Made by a program: the position numbers and the translations under genes. This document shows, piece by piece, positions 55,279 to 64,000 of a stretch of 64,000 bases of DNA. Source of the DNA: SLJN01 sp964505385. Its GTDB lineage: Bacteria > Bacteroidota > Rhodothermia > Balneolales > Natronogracilivirgulaceae. Below the pieces are notes generated by a model that was not told where the DNA came from, made no database searches, and saw only the letters and a program-made list of their open reading frames with translations. Where the stretch lies: contig CAZDIA010000001.1 of NCBI GenBank assembly GCA_964505385.1, positions 89,691 to 153,690 of the forward strand. The letters run 5' to 3'. Numbering within the stretch: position 1 is the stretch's first letter; each line of letters opens with the position of its first letter.

Positions 55279-55463
55279 CGTCATCCCCGACACTTTGTGT
55301 GCGGGGCGGGCTCCGGAAATCCTGTAGTGGTAGCGGAAGGATTATCCGGGATCCAGAGAACTTGACATAAAATTAGCCCTTAGCACTGGATCCCCGATTA
55401 AAGTACGGGACAAGCCCGGATAGCAAGCCGTCGTACCTCCGGCTTCCTTCCGGGATGATCACA
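55279..55463. repeat. MITE/REP-like palindromic intergenic element
   Basis: A GC-richer block in an A/T-rich spacer between convergent genes. The ends are inversely related: CGTCATCCCC at 55279, CCGGGATGATC at 55450. An internal pair ATCCGGGATCCAG (55345-55357) and CTGGATCCCCGAT (55386-55398) is complementary over 12 of 13 positions. The composition resembles the GTCATCCC...GGGATCCAG repeats scattered through many bacterial genomes. No transposase. It may also act as a bidirectional terminator for glgC and the exonuclease gene. Confidence 0.65.
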
Positions 55464-55496
55464 GGTGGGAAAAACATGCAACTATTAAACTGCCAT

Positions 55497-56213
55497 CTAC
55501 TCTTCATCCTTTTGCTGTATCTTTTGTAACTGCTCAAAGGCTCTGTTTTTCAGGTTTTTGAATACTTCCGGGTCCATTTCGCCTGTAGTGTATTTAAGAT
55601 GAATCCAAATAAGGTAGGTAGCTACCACATCTTCATAACAGTATCGCTCAATACGTTCCAGCTCACCGTTCTTAAACATGGTGTGTACTTCGCCTCCCTC
55701 TCCGGTCAGCTTGACGGGCATTCCGATAAGCGCACCGATATGTTTGAGCTTTGGCCACGAACTTGCGCCATAGTTGCTGAACTCATCAATTAGATCGATG
55801 TTATCCCTGCTGAAGCGGTACCGTATTTCGTGCCGGTTCAGCCGCAATGGGAGCTGCATTCCGAATTTCATAGCCCGGTATGTAAGCAATGGCAGATCAA
55901 AGCCGCGTCCGTTGTGGTGAATCAGCCCGAAATCTTTGTAGGTTTGGAGCGTCTTGATCAACTCGTTTAATCCTTCTTTTTCATCTTCGCCGCTCCAGGC
56001 AACTTTCTGTTTGGGTTCACCGGTATTTTGAATCCAGAGGCCTACCCATGACACCATGCGATGATACATAGGAGGTAAAAATCCGGTATTGTTTCGGGTA
56101 AGCTCTTCGGAAGCTTTTTCGAGCAATTGCTCTTCATCATCCGGGGCATCAGTAATCACGGATTTTAACAGATCGATATCCGGGATAGATTCTATATCAA
56201 ACACAAAAAACAT
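55497..56213 (-). CDS. Predicted 3'-5' exonuclease, PolB-exonuclease-like (DEDD)
   Basis: 238 residues. RNase H-like fold with D6-x-E8 in FFVFDIESIPD, the third Asp in HHNGRGFDLPLLTYRA, and the last acidic motif YCYEDVVATYLIWIHL. This is the stand-alone DNA_pol_B_exo2 type, not attached to a polymerase. The in vivo substrate is unknown, most likely a DNA repair or processing nuclease. Confidence 0.88.
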   Translation of the reverse strand: MFFVFDIESIPDIDLLKSVITDAPDDEEQLLEKASEELTRNNTGFLPPMYHRMVSWVGLWIQNTGEPKQKVAWSGEDEKEGLNELIKTLQTYKDFGLIHHNGRGFDLPLLTYRAMKFGMQLPLRLNRHEIRYRFSRDNIDLIDEFSNYGASSWPKLKHIGALIGMPVKLTGEGGEVHTMFKNGELERIERYCYEDVVATYLIWIHLKYTTGEMDPEVFKNLKNRAFEQLQKIQQKDEE

Positions 56214-56224
56214 AATTGCTCTAT

Positions 56225-56420
56225 TTAGACGCTTAAAGTTTGACTTCTGACTTTGATTTTCTTTGACAGAAAATTTTGTTATCCATGTATTTCCTGTTTC
56301 AAGAGGAATTAAGGAGTTTCAAAAAATCAAGATGTAAAGAAGTCATGTGATGTGTTCTGAGTCATTGTTTTAAAATCTTGAATTCTTGAATTCTTTGTCT
56401 CATTATTTTATTCCTTTTAC
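56225..56420. repeat. Low-complexity repeat-like spacer
   Basis: Between the exonuclease and asparaginase genes. It contains TTTGACTTCTGACTTTGA, AAGAAGTC (56337-56344) and the duplication CTTGAATTCTTGAATTC (56378-56394 region). It resembles the 17190-17350 spacer. No gene. Confidence 0.45.
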
Positions 56421-56443
56421 TAAAAAAATCAATGCCGGCTGTC

Positions 56444-57439
56444 TTAATATGACAGCTCACCGCACAGAGACTCCCGAAACTGTCTTTTAACCATTTTTTT
56501 ATCCCGGTATTTACCCAGCAGGTACATCAGTTTGGTGATACAGGCCTCTGTGGTCATATCATAAGCTCCGAGAACTCCATAGGACAATGCTTGCCTTCCT
56601 CCCTCATAGGTTTCCAGATTTACGGAGTCGTACACCGCCTGCGAAGTTACGGCAACGATTTTTCCGGCTTGGGTGCATTCCTCAAGAAAGGGAAGCAATG
56701 AAAAAGGATCTTTGACCGGAAAGTTACCTGTACCGAATGCTTCGATCACAATTGCTCCAATATTGTCATTATCGCTGATACTCAGGTTATCGGGATTAAG
56801 CCCGGGATATAGTTTCATCAAATGAACGGAATCACTAAAATCTGTAAAAAACTGGGGACCGTTTCCTGGTGAAAAAACTTCCTCTGAGAACTTAATGGTA
56901 ACACCAATCTGGGCAAGTTCATGAAAATTAGGTGATGCAAAGGCATCAAAGTCGTCGATACTGATTTTGGTAGAGCGGTTGCCGCGGTATAGGCGATCAT
57001 TAAAACAGATAGCCACTTCCGGGATTTCACAAGTGGCCATTTCTACCGCGTTAATAAGATTTCGGCGAGCATCACTGCGAATATTGCGAAGAGGAACCTG
57101 GCTCCCTGTGAATATAACCGGTTTGGTGAGCCCCTGAAGCGCGAAGGAAATCGCGGAGGCCGTATACGCCATGGTATCAGTGCCGTGTAAAATTACAAAG
57201 CCGTCGGCATCGTCGTACAGGTTGCGAATCGAATTGATGATTTGTATCCAATGATCACTGTTAATGTTTGAGCTGTCTTCAAAAAACAGTGTGCTGGTTT
57301 TTATCTGTGCAATCCGGGCAAGCTCGGGGATTTCATCATGAATGGAACTGAGGAAAAAAGCGTCTTCCACCCTGGAACTTTTCCTGTCGGGTTCCATCAT
57401 GATGGTGCCACCGGTTTGTAATATAAAAATGTTCTTCAT
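56444..57439 (-). CDS. ansA: L-asparaginase, type I (cytosolic)
   Basis: 331 residues with no signal peptide. First catalytic Thr in LQTGGTIMM (residue 9-12 motif), the second in LHGTDTMAYTASAIS, the invariant VFTGSQVPLR segment and NLINAVEMA. Hydrolyses Asn to Asp and ammonia. The fold is the class 1 Asn/Gln amidohydrolase. Confidence 0.93.
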   Translation of the reverse strand: MKNIFILQTGGTIMMEPDRKSSRVEDAFFLSSIHDEIPELARIAQIKTSTLFFEDSSNINSDHWIQIINSIRNLYDDADGFVILHGTDTMAYTASAISFALQGLTKPVIFTGSQVPLRNIRSDARRNLINAVEMATCEIPEVAICFNDRLYRGNRSTKISIDDFDAFASPNFHELAQIGVTIKFSEEVFSPGNGPQFFTDFSDSVHLMKLYPGLNPDNLSISDNDNIGAIVIEAFGTGNFPVKDPFSLLPFLEECTQAGKIVAVTSQAVYDSVNLETYEGGRQALSYGVLGAYDMTTEACITKLMYLLGKYRDKKMVKRQFRESLCGELSY

Positions 57440-57601
57440 TTTGACCCGGAATCAATAGCAGAAAATCGATTTTATTGATAAAAATAGGTAGAAACAGTCT
57501 AAAATTTTTATAGATTTCAGGGTATTTAAGAAAAGGTAATTTTCAAACATATTACAGGTAAATTACCATGAAATGCGCATCCTAAAAAACGGAGTTTCGT
57601 T

Positions 57602-59728
57602 ATGAATGTTTACCATCCATCAAAAATCAGGAATGTGGTTCTGTTGGGGCACTCCGGTTCCGGCAAAACCACCCTTGCTGAAACCATGCTGTTTGAATCA
57701 GGTACCACTAAACGCCGTGGTACTATCGAAGAAGGCAACACAGTTTCTGATTACAGCCCCATAGAAATCGAAAAGCAGAAGTCTGTATTTTCAACATTTA
57801 CCCACCTCGACTGGCGGGGGCACAAAATTAATCTCATCGACACACCAGGTACTTCCGATTTTATCGGGGAAGTAATTTCGGCGATGAAAGTAGCCGAAGC
57901 GTGTGTATTTGTACTTGACGCGGAGCACGGTGTGGAAGTAGGTACAGAGTTGTTGTGGAACCAGGCGAGAAAATTTAATCTGCCGTCATTTTTTGTCATT
58001 AATAAGGTGGATCATCCAAATTCAGATTATCAGAAGTCGGTAGACCTTGCCAAAGAACGGTTTGGACGCGAGGTAATTCCGGTTCAATACCCCTATACTG
58101 AAAAAGAAGGCTTCAACTCGATCATTGATGTTCTCAAGATGACGATGTACGAGTTCCCGGAAGGCGGAAGCAAGCCAGACAAACTTCCGATTCCAGATTC
58201 CCACCAGTCTCAGGCTGAGTTGATGCACAATGAGCTCATTGAATCTATTGCTGAAAATGATGAATCCCTGATGGATATTTACTTTGAAAAAGGGAAGCTT
58301 GAGGAAGAGGAAATGGTTGAAGGCCTTAAAAAAGCCATGGCTAATGAGCAGCTGTTTCCGCTTTTTTGCGTCTCTGCCGAGCGTAACATGGGGTCAGGCC
58401 GTGTGATGGGCTTTATTGACAACATCGCTCCTTCCCCTGATGAAGCTAATTTATTGAAGAATGCTGATGGAGAACCTGTTGAGCTCGACACCGACAAACC
58501 GGTTTCCACTTTTGTATTTAAAACCATGGCTGAATCGCATGTCGGCGATCTGAGTTTCATGAAAGTAAATACCGGTTCTATTAAGGCGGGAATGGATATG
58601 GTGAATGCGACCACGGGATCTACAACCCGTTTGGGTACGCTTTACTGCATGCAGGGAGGTAAAAGAGTGGAAGTACCTGAAGCGATGGCCGGTGATCTTG
58701 TATCCGTAGTAAAACTTAAGGACACCGGAGTAAACGATACGCTTCACGCCAAAGGTTTTGATGTTCAATATGAATCTATTCAATACCCGGAAGGTACGGA
58801 ACGGTCGGCACTCAGGGCAGTTGAAAAAGGCGACGATGAAAAGCTGGGATCAGCCCTTAATCAGCTTCGCAGAGAAGACCCAGCCTTGAAAGTTGAACAT
58901 AGCCAGGAGCTGAGACAGATCATCGTAAATGCTCAGGGAGAGGAACATTTAAACCGACTTAAGGAAATTCTGTCCACCCGGTTTAAGCTTGACATTGAAT
59001 TTTACGAACCGCGAATACCTTATCGCGAAACGATCAATAAGCAGGTTAAAAGTCATTACCGGCATAAAAAACAAACGGGTGGCGCAGGGCAGTTTGCCGA
59101 AGTGTACATGTTGATTGAACCGATCACTGAAAACATGCCCGAACCTTCGGATATCACGGTTCGGGATGAGGAAGTTATAGACTTGGAGTGGGGCGGCCAG
59201 CTGGTATTTCGAAACTGCATCGTTGGCGGTGTCATTGACAGCCGTTTTATGCCGGCTATCAAAAAAGGTATCATGGACAAGATGCAAAACGGACCGCTTT
59301 CGGGCTGCCGTGCCCGGGATATCCGGGTATCGATATATGACGGTTCTATGCACCCGGTGGATTCAAACGAAGAGGCCTTTAAAACAGCCGGGCTTATGGC
59401 CTTTAAACAAGGTTTCCTTGATGCGGCACCTCAGCTACTCGAACCCATATATGAAGTGGAAGTTACTGTTCCCGAAGAATATATGGGGGATATTATGAGT
59501 GACCTGTCTACCCGGCGCGGACAAATCCAGGGCAGCGATTCTGAAGGAAGCTTTTCAAAAATAAAAGCGAGAATTCCGCTTGCTGAACTGTACAAGTATG
59601 CAACTAACCTGAAATCAATGACACAGGGCCGCGGAACGCATACACGTCATTTCAGCGAATATGCACCGGTGCCTAAGGACATTCAGGAAAGAATCATGAA
59701 GGCTACGGCTGAACTTGAAGAAGCGTAG
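57602..59728 (+). CDS. Elongation factor G-like translational GTPase (EF-G paralogue)
   Basis: 708 residues with all EF-G domains. The P-loop is GHSGSGKT (16-23) rather than the AHIDAGKT of the housekeeping EF-G. G3 is DTPGTSDF (not DTPGHVDF, so the switch-II catalytic His is replaced), and G4 is NKVDH. Domains II-V follow to a C-terminal QGRGTHTRHFSEYAPVP. This matches the divergent EF-G-like group seen beside a normal fusA elsewhere in the genome; a role in ribosome release, stress or recycling is possible. It overlaps the convergent ostA-like gene by 26 bp. Confidence 0.88.
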   Translation: MNVYHPSKIRNVVLLGHSGSGKTTLAETMLFESGTTKRRGTIEEGNTVSDYSPIEIEKQKSVFSTFTHLDWRGHKINLIDTPGTSDFIGEVISAMKVAEACVFVLDAEHGVEVGTELLWNQARKFNLPSFFVINKVDHPNSDYQKSVDLAKERFGREVIPVQYPYTEKEGFNSIIDVLKMTMYEFPEGGSKPDKLPIPDSHQSQAELMHNELIESIAENDESLMDIYFEKGKLEEEEMVEGLKKAMANEQLFPLFCVSAERNMGSGRVMGFIDNIAPSPDEANLLKNADGEPVELDTDKPVSTFVFKTMAESHVGDLSFMKVNTGSIKAGMDMVNATTGSTTRLGTLYCMQGGKRVEVPEAMAGDLVSVVKLKDTGVNDTLHAKGFDVQYESIQYPEGTERSALRAVEKGDDEKLGSALNQLRREDPALKVEHSQELRQIIVNAQGEEHLNRLKEILSTRFKLDIEFYEPRIPYRETINKQVKSHYRHKKQTGGAGQFAEVYMLIEPITENMPEPSDITVRDEEVIDLEWGGQLVFRNCIVGGVIDSRFMPAIKKGIMDKMQNGPLSGCRARDIRVSIYDGSMHPVDSNEEAFKTAGLMAFKQGFLDAAPQLLEPIYEVEVTVPEEYMGDIMSDLSTRRGQIQGSDSEGSFSKIKARIPLAELYKYATNLKSMTQGRGTHTRHFSEYAPVPKDIQERIMKATAELEEA

Positions 59729-61133
59729 CCAATTCTTCAAGATAAGCTATGTAGCGATCAGGATATTCGAAGGGGCGTTCTGTCGGTATCGGCGGCAGGC
59801 GCCTCTGTAATCCCTCTTCCGGTTTGTGCGGGCGCAGTTCAGGCTCCCATACAAAACCCGGAAGGCGTTCATCCTCTATTTCAGGCGATTCCGGAATGAC
59901 GGTGCCGGGGCTATCCCTCAATGAATTTAATCGATAGATTTGGCCATCACGGAAGGTAATGCGCAGAAATGGTGTTTGCATTTCTGTTGCCCCGTCCGGG
60001 TTGTCATCATCATCTTTGTTGTGGTAAAACATGTTGGCGTTTTCCCAAACCTCGATATAATCCAATTCTCCTTCGATGAAATTCATGAACAGGGTATCAC
60101 CAGTAAGCTGGTTGAATCTGCCCGTCGCTGAGTCCTCTTCTGCAGAAAACGGTTCTTCATAACTGTATAATGATTTTATTTCATCTTCGACAAGCTGAAT
60201 TTCAATTAGCGGACCGGTCAACTGTATATTTTCGCGCCACGCCCTTGGAGAACCAGTCAACTCGAACAGTTGAGTATAATCGTCATAGGAGGCGGTGTCG
60301 GATAGACTGGAGTAATTATCACTCCAAATGTGGACATCGTCAAATCCTTCAAAAACATGGGTGGTATCCTGGTCCCATACATCCATTCGATCCGCCCATA
60401 CAAAAGTGGTGTCCTGCCCGTCTTCAGAAAGCCGTTGCATCCATGCCTCCCCTTCAATTTTTCTGAATCCGGTAGAGTCTGCTTCTACATAATCACCTGT
60501 TAGCCTTACCTCGTTATCCATATCATAGAGATAAACTTTGCCATGAAGTTCGTAATACTCATCTTTACGAACCGTAAACATGCTGTCTGCCTCTATATAC
60601 TGGGTGGTATCTTCCACCTGGACATCGCCAAAAAAAATGGCGCTGTCCGGCTCGTTGTAGTATGTGCCTTCATGCGCGATTAATGTGCCCTCCTCATCCT
60701 CCATCCGCAGCGGTTCCGGGAATTCAGCAATTTCAAGCTCGAAATCATAGGCGAGAAAGTCACTGAAAAGGGTAGTTTCATCACTCAGCAGTATCACACG
60801 GCCCTGAAATTCACTGAATTCGGTATCAAGATCATAAAACACTTCATCTGCCCAGATTCTGTCGTTTTCTGTTGTGATCTGCACGTTTCCGGAGGCACGT
60901 AATTCGTCGAGATCGCGATATTGCCAGGCGGTATCGCAGACGATGGTGAAATCCTCGGTTTCAAGCTCTACATTTCCGATCAGTTTTCTGATTTCACCTT
61001 CATCTTCGGTGGTATATCCTTCCAGAGTATCTGTTTGGATGATACGCGCGCGTTGTTGAGCGTCAGCTTTTGAAAAAGATAAAGCTAAAAAAGCAACGCT
61101 GAAGAGAATTAATATGAAGGCATTTACTTTCAT
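59703..61133 (-). CDS. OstA-like protein, LptA/LptD N-domain (LPS transport)
   Basis: 476 residues from the ATG at 61133. A signal peptide (about 1-24, ending ADAQ) is followed by repeated beta-jellyroll OstA segments (e.g. KLIGNVELETEDFTIVCDTAWQ, ASGNVQITTENDRIWADEVFYD, EFQGRVILLSDETTLFSDFL, LHGKVYLYDMDNEVRLTGDYVEA). These form the periplasmic LPS bridge. It is longer than LptA (about 180) and lacks the LptD barrel, the Bacteroidota-type OstA-like protein. The start overlaps the lptC stop (TGATG). A Pro-rich C-terminal tail is present. Confidence 0.85.
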   Translation of the reverse strand: MKVNAFILILFSVAFLALSFSKADAQQRARIIQTDTLEGYTTEDEGEIRKLIGNVELETEDFTIVCDTAWQYRDLDELRASGNVQITTENDRIWADEVFYDLDTEFSEFQGRVILLSDETTLFSDFLAYDFELEIAEFPEPLRMEDEEGTLIAHEGTYYNEPDSAIFFGDVQVEDTTQYIEADSMFTVRKDEYYELHGKVYLYDMDNEVRLTGDYVEADSTGFRKIEGEAWMQRLSEDGQDTTFVWADRMDVWDQDTTHVFEGFDDVHIWSDNYSSLSDTASYDDYTQLFELTGSPRAWRENIQLTGPLIEIQLVEDEIKSLYSYEEPFSAEEDSATGRFNQLTGDTLFMNFIEGELDYIEVWENANMFYHNKDDDDNPDGATEMQTPFLRITFRDGQIYRLNSLRDSPGTVIPESPEIEDERLPGFVWEPELRPHKPEEGLQRRLPPIPTERPFEYPDRYIAYLEELATLLQVQP

Positions 61134-61708
61134 CAATCCAGCTCAAACTCACCGGTAACGGTACGGATGGTGTAATTGGTGAGATCTTCATCAGCATTCA
61201 AACCGTAACCGGTGATACTGTCGGTTTCGGTAGTAATAATAACGAACTCTTCTGTGTTAATACGGCGCTCTTCCTGATACCAGTTCAAGGACTCGGTATT
61301 CAGGGTGCGCCCCTGGTCAGTTGTAACAAATACACTGTCGCGGAAATGAAATTCCGAGTCTTTGCTCCAGTAGGTGGCATTTACAGAAGTTACCTCGGTT
61401 TTAGTATTGCCAAGCGTATCGCGAACCACGACATTAACCGAATTTTCCATTTCGGTGCGCGCGCGCTCTTCGTGATGATAAGTCGCCGCAAATGGAGTTC
61501 TGATGGTAACCACGCGATGCCCATCCTCGATTAAATCCATTTCAACATTGCTGCTTTCAGTGACGGAAAGCAGAGAATCAGCGAGTTGTTCATTGGTAAT
61601 ATCTTCTTCAAGATCAGAGAGGTCGGTGCACGCGGAGGCTATTACAAGCATTAACGCGGTTGTGGGAAGGGATAACCTAATCGGTGCCAAAGTACCGGTC
61701 ACCGGCAT
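61133..61708 (-). CDS. lptC: LPS export ABC transporter periplasmic protein LptC
   Basis: About 191 residues if it starts at the ATG at 61708; a TTG at 61690 is an alternative, and the frame is open to 61780 within upp. The N-terminal hydrophobic segment ends with Cys27 (VIASAC, a weak lipobox), so it is perhaps a lipoprotein. The body is LptC-like beta strands: DGHRVVTIRTPFAATYHHEER, TEVTSVNATYWSKDSEFHFRDSVFVTTDQGRTLNTESLNW. LptC links LptFG in the inner membrane to the OstA-type bridge encoded next. Starts inside upp, coupled to it. Confidence 0.8.
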   Translation of the reverse strand: MPVTGTLAPIRLSLPTTALMLVIASACTDLSDLEEDITNEQLADSLLSVTESSNVEMDLIEDGHRVVTIRTPFAATYHHEERARTEMENSVNVVVRDTLGNTKTEVTSVNATYWSKDSEFHFRDSVFVTTDQGRTLNTESLNWYQEERRINTEEFVIITTETDSITGYGLNADEDLTNYTIRTVTGEFELD

Positions 61709-62324
61709 CCCCGAGACCCGGAACGATAAAAGCCTGTTCATTAAGTTTTTCATCAATGGCGGCGGTAACAATCGGTACATCAGGGTGTTCCTGTTGAAGT
61801 CGTTGGATGCCTTCCGGCGCGCTGATCAGGCACATAAAATGGATGTTTTCGGGCCCCTTACTCTTCACAAAAGAGATGGAATCACAAGCGCTGCCGCCTG
61901 TAGCCAGCATGGGGTCCACTATAAGCACCATAGCCTGCTCGATGCCGGATGGCATCTTTGAATAATAATCAACGGGTTGATGGGTCTTTTCGTCTCGATA
62001 CATGCCGAGATGGCCTATTTTTGCCTCAGGAATAAAGTGCGTAACCGCATCCACGAGACCGAGGCCGGCCCGGATTATCGGAATGGCCACAACCTGTGTG
62101 CCGAACTTATACCCGGCAGCTTTTTGAATCGGGGTTTCTACCGTGGTCTCTTTTACCGGAAGTACTTTGAGCGAGTGATATGCCAGTATAATCCCGATCC
62201 GGCTTAACGCAAGACGAAAAATCTGAGGCGGAGTTTTTTTATCTCTTAAAGTAGTAAGATCCCGGGCAACAACGGGATGATCCACAACTGTTACCCGGGA
62301 ATAATCGATGTCATCTTTACTCAT
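61677..62324 (-). CDS. upp: Uracil phosphoribosyltransferase
   Basis: 215 residues. Converts uracil and PRPP to UMP (salvage). PRPP-binding loop VLIVDPMLATGGSACDSI, uracil loop YFGTD at the C-terminus, and the IPIIRAGLGLVDAV segment. Overlaps the symporter gene upstream by 8 bp and probably the lptC start downstream. Confidence 0.96.
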   Translation of the reverse strand: MSKDDIDYSRVTVVDHPVVARDLTTLRDKKTPPQIFRLALSRIGIILAYHSLKVLPVKETTVETPIQKAAGYKFGTQVVAIPIIRAGLGLVDAVTHFIPEAKIGHLGMYRDEKTHQPVDYYSKMPSGIEQAMVLIVDPMLATGGSACDSISFVKSKGPENIHFMCLISAPEGIQRLQQEHPDVPIVTAAIDEKLNEQAFIVPGLGDAGDRYFGTD

Positions 62325-63981
62325 CTTCCTTATCCTTTTGACCGATGTCCAGATACATTTTGGTGATCTTGTATATCATTCCGGACAGAAAGATCAGGCC
62401 AATGATATTGACAAATGCCATGATTCCAAGCATAAAATCGCCGAAATTCCATACTACGCTTACTGCTATTAAAGCGCCAAACAAATGCATACCGACGAAA
62501 AGCAACCTGTAGTAGAAAATCGCCCTGTCTCCAAACAAGTACTGGAATGAGCGGTCGCCATAATAACTCCAACTGATGGAGGTTGAAATAACAAAGAAGA
62601 AGACGGCGATAGTTACAAGGTACTGCCCGCCCGGCATTAACGGCTCCAATCCGACAGCAAACGCGGCGGAAGTCAATGGGGCGGCATTTTCAACTACACC
62701 TCCATAAAACGTACTCACGGGTAGTCCATCTCCGTCATAGGCTATGATATCATCATTGATTTCTACAATACCTTCGAAAGGTTGACTGTATTCGTCATCA
62801 ACAAACATGGTGTCGACGGGAATATCGTAACGCTTCATTTCGCCATTAACCGGCACACCGTATTCGAAGTTGATTATATAGTCATCGCCGTTATACGGTT
62901 CGTCAACTACATAGCTTATTTCGGTTCCGTCTGGATCAACTGAGGTTTTGTGGTAGCTGTCCCATGCGCCGGTAACAATAATAACCAAACCAGTAATGGT
63001 GCACACGACGATCGTATCGATAAACGGGCCGATCAAACCAACAAGGCCTGAGCGTACCGGCTGATCGGTTTTACTGGCGGCCATAGCAATAGGTGAGGAG
63101 CCTTGCCCGGCTTCATTGGAAAAAATTCCACGCTGAACACCATAGCTCAGTGTCAGAATCAGAGCACCGGAACCAACACCAAGTGCCCCTGCCTGTGGAT
63201 TGAAGGCCATTGAAAAAATGGTGACAAAACCCGGGATTATCTGATCATAGTGTATCAGCAGTATGATCAAACCTCCAAGAACATAAAGGACAGCCATGAA
63301 CGGTACGAGGCGGGCGGTCACATAACCGATTCGTTTAATTCCACCGAGAATCACGGCAGCAAGGATACTTGCGGTTATCAGGCCGGTAATTTCAACCGGG
63401 ACGTTGAAATCTGATGACATCACATCGGCGACAGTATTGGCCTGGATCGCGTTTCCTGTAAGCAATGCGCAAATAGAAGCAGCGATAGCAAAAAGCACTG
63501 CCAGCCATTTCCAGTTTGGGCCCAGGCCTTTTTCAATGTAGTACATCGGTCCGCCGGAGACGGAGCCATCCTCATTGGTTTGCCGGTAGTAAGCGCCGAG
63601 CGTACACTCGGTAAATTTAATGGCCATGCCAAATACAGCGGTAACCCACATCCAGAACAAAGCTCCGGGGCCACCGATGTGAATAGCAAGAGCTACACCG
63701 GCAATGTTACCAACCCCCACCGTTGCTGAAAGCGCAGTACTAAGTGCCTGGAAGTGATTAATATCTCCTTTGTCTTCAGGCTTATCGTACCGTCCCGTAA
63801 GAACCTGAAATGCGTACTTGAATTGTCGGATTTGGATAAAACCAAGACGTATGGTGATAAAAATTCCAAAACCAAGCAAAACAACTACCATCAAGGGCAG
63901 AGATTGATACCCAAAGACGGTTTCGGGAAAGTTCCAGACGAAATTTTCCAGTGTAGCTATTATTCTTTCAAAAGTTTCCAT
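62317..63981 (-). CDS. Alanine/glycine:cation symporter (AGCS) with a large extracytoplasmic insertion
   Basis: A 554-residue carrier, about 100 longer than the usual 440-480. AGCS signatures are SATVGVGNIAGVALAIHIGGPGALFWMW (86-112), the NPQAGALGVGSGALILTLSYGVQRGIFSNEAGQGSSPIA block (261-299) and the C-terminal FFVISTSISWSYYGDRSFQYLFG. The excess is an acidic beta-like insertion of about 90 residues (342-432) between two membrane helices. First gene of the leftward AGCS-upp-lptC-ostA chain; the start at 63981 is inside the window. Confidence 0.93.
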   Translation of the reverse strand: METFERIIATLENFVWNFPETVFGYQSLPLMVVVLLGFGIFITIRLGFIQIRQFKYAFQVLTGRYDKPEDKGDINHFQALSTALSATVGVGNIAGVALAIHIGGPGALFWMWVTAVFGMAIKFTECTLGAYYRQTNEDGSVSGGPMYYIEKGLGPNWKWLAVLFAIAASICALLTGNAIQANTVADVMSSDFNVPVEITGLITASILAAVILGGIKRIGYVTARLVPFMAVLYVLGGLIILLIHYDQIIPGFVTIFSMAFNPQAGALGVGSGALILTLSYGVQRGIFSNEAGQGSSPIAMAASKTDQPVRSGLVGLIGPFIDTIVVCTITGLVIIVTGAWDSYHKTSVDPDGTEISYVVDEPYNGDDYIINFEYGVPVNGEMKRYDIPVDTMFVDDEYSQPFEGIVEINDDIIAYDGDGLPVSTFYGGVVENAAPLTSAAFAVGLEPLMPGGQYLVTIAVFFFVISTSISWSYYGDRSFQYLFGDRAIFYYRLLFVGMHLFGALIAVSVVWNFGDFMLGIMAFVNIIGLIFLSGMIYKITKMYLDIGQKDKEDE

Positions 63982-64000
63982 GCTTTAAGTTTTACACTTT

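Noticed and set aside
1..64000. CRISPR array, prophage, insertion sequence, rRNA, tRNA or parS site
   Set aside because: None recognised on reading both strands; short tRNAs or degenerate sites could still be missed without a covariance search.

Overview
The window looks like a chromosomal piece of a Gram-negative member of the Bacteroidota/FCB group, most likely a marine or salt-adapted Balneolota- or Rhodothermota-type bacterium. The reasons are type III glutamine synthetase, a PafA-type alkaline phosphatase, DUF4837 and DUF5683 proteins, an OstA-like/LptC lipopolysaccharide-export pair, promoters of the TTG-N19-TATATTTG kind, many acidic proteins and moderate GC. The taxonomic call is inference. 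There is no phage, insertion sequence, CRISPR array, rRNA or tRNA that I can recognise. A 100-N assembly gap (13689-13788) interrupts one lipoprotein gene.

Left part (1-12.5 kb): after ychF comes a left-pointing overlapping trio encoding a PhnD-type binding protein, a histidine kinase and an NtrC-type sigma-54 activator. Facing it is a six-gene operon: a divergent CYTH-like protein, a short CYTH triphosphate-tunnel protein, an SLC13-type carrier, a DUF47/PhoU-like protein, a Pit-type phosphate carrier and an OprO/P-type porin. It ends at a strong terminator. The divergent spacer carries a -24/-12 sigma-54 promoter (5196-5211) and three inverted-repeat sites about 21 bp apart (5083-5139), centred 90-130 bp upstream of the predicted start. 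Together this reads as a self-contained anion (probably phosphate or polyphosphate) sensing and uptake system, and it is the best candidate for something undescribed.

Middle part (12.5-35 kb): a putative Fe-S regulator, surface proteins, pafA, a serine hydrolase and glnN. Then comes a complete trp operon (trpE-trpS-trpG-trpD-trpC-trpF-trpB-trpA). It is preceded by a previously unlisted 19-residue leader peptide with WWW plus a fourth Trp, and by mutually exclusive antiterminator and terminator stems, so classical ribosome-mediated attenuation is predicted. The Trp-tRNA synthetase gene sits inside the operon. DUF4837, uvrC and an ECF sigma/anti-sigma pair follow.

Right part (35-64 kb): parAB, a LOG protein, a TPR protein, transketolase, aroE-pgeF, an HDAC-like amidohydrolase and a dxr-rseP-psd-pssA envelope/isoprenoid operon. 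After these come a PP-loop protein, an ABC exporter, glgA-glgC, a MITE-like palindromic repeat, an exonuclease, asparaginase, an EF-G paralogue and a left-pointing operon (Na+/alanine-type symporter, upp, lptC, ostA-like) whose genes overlap.
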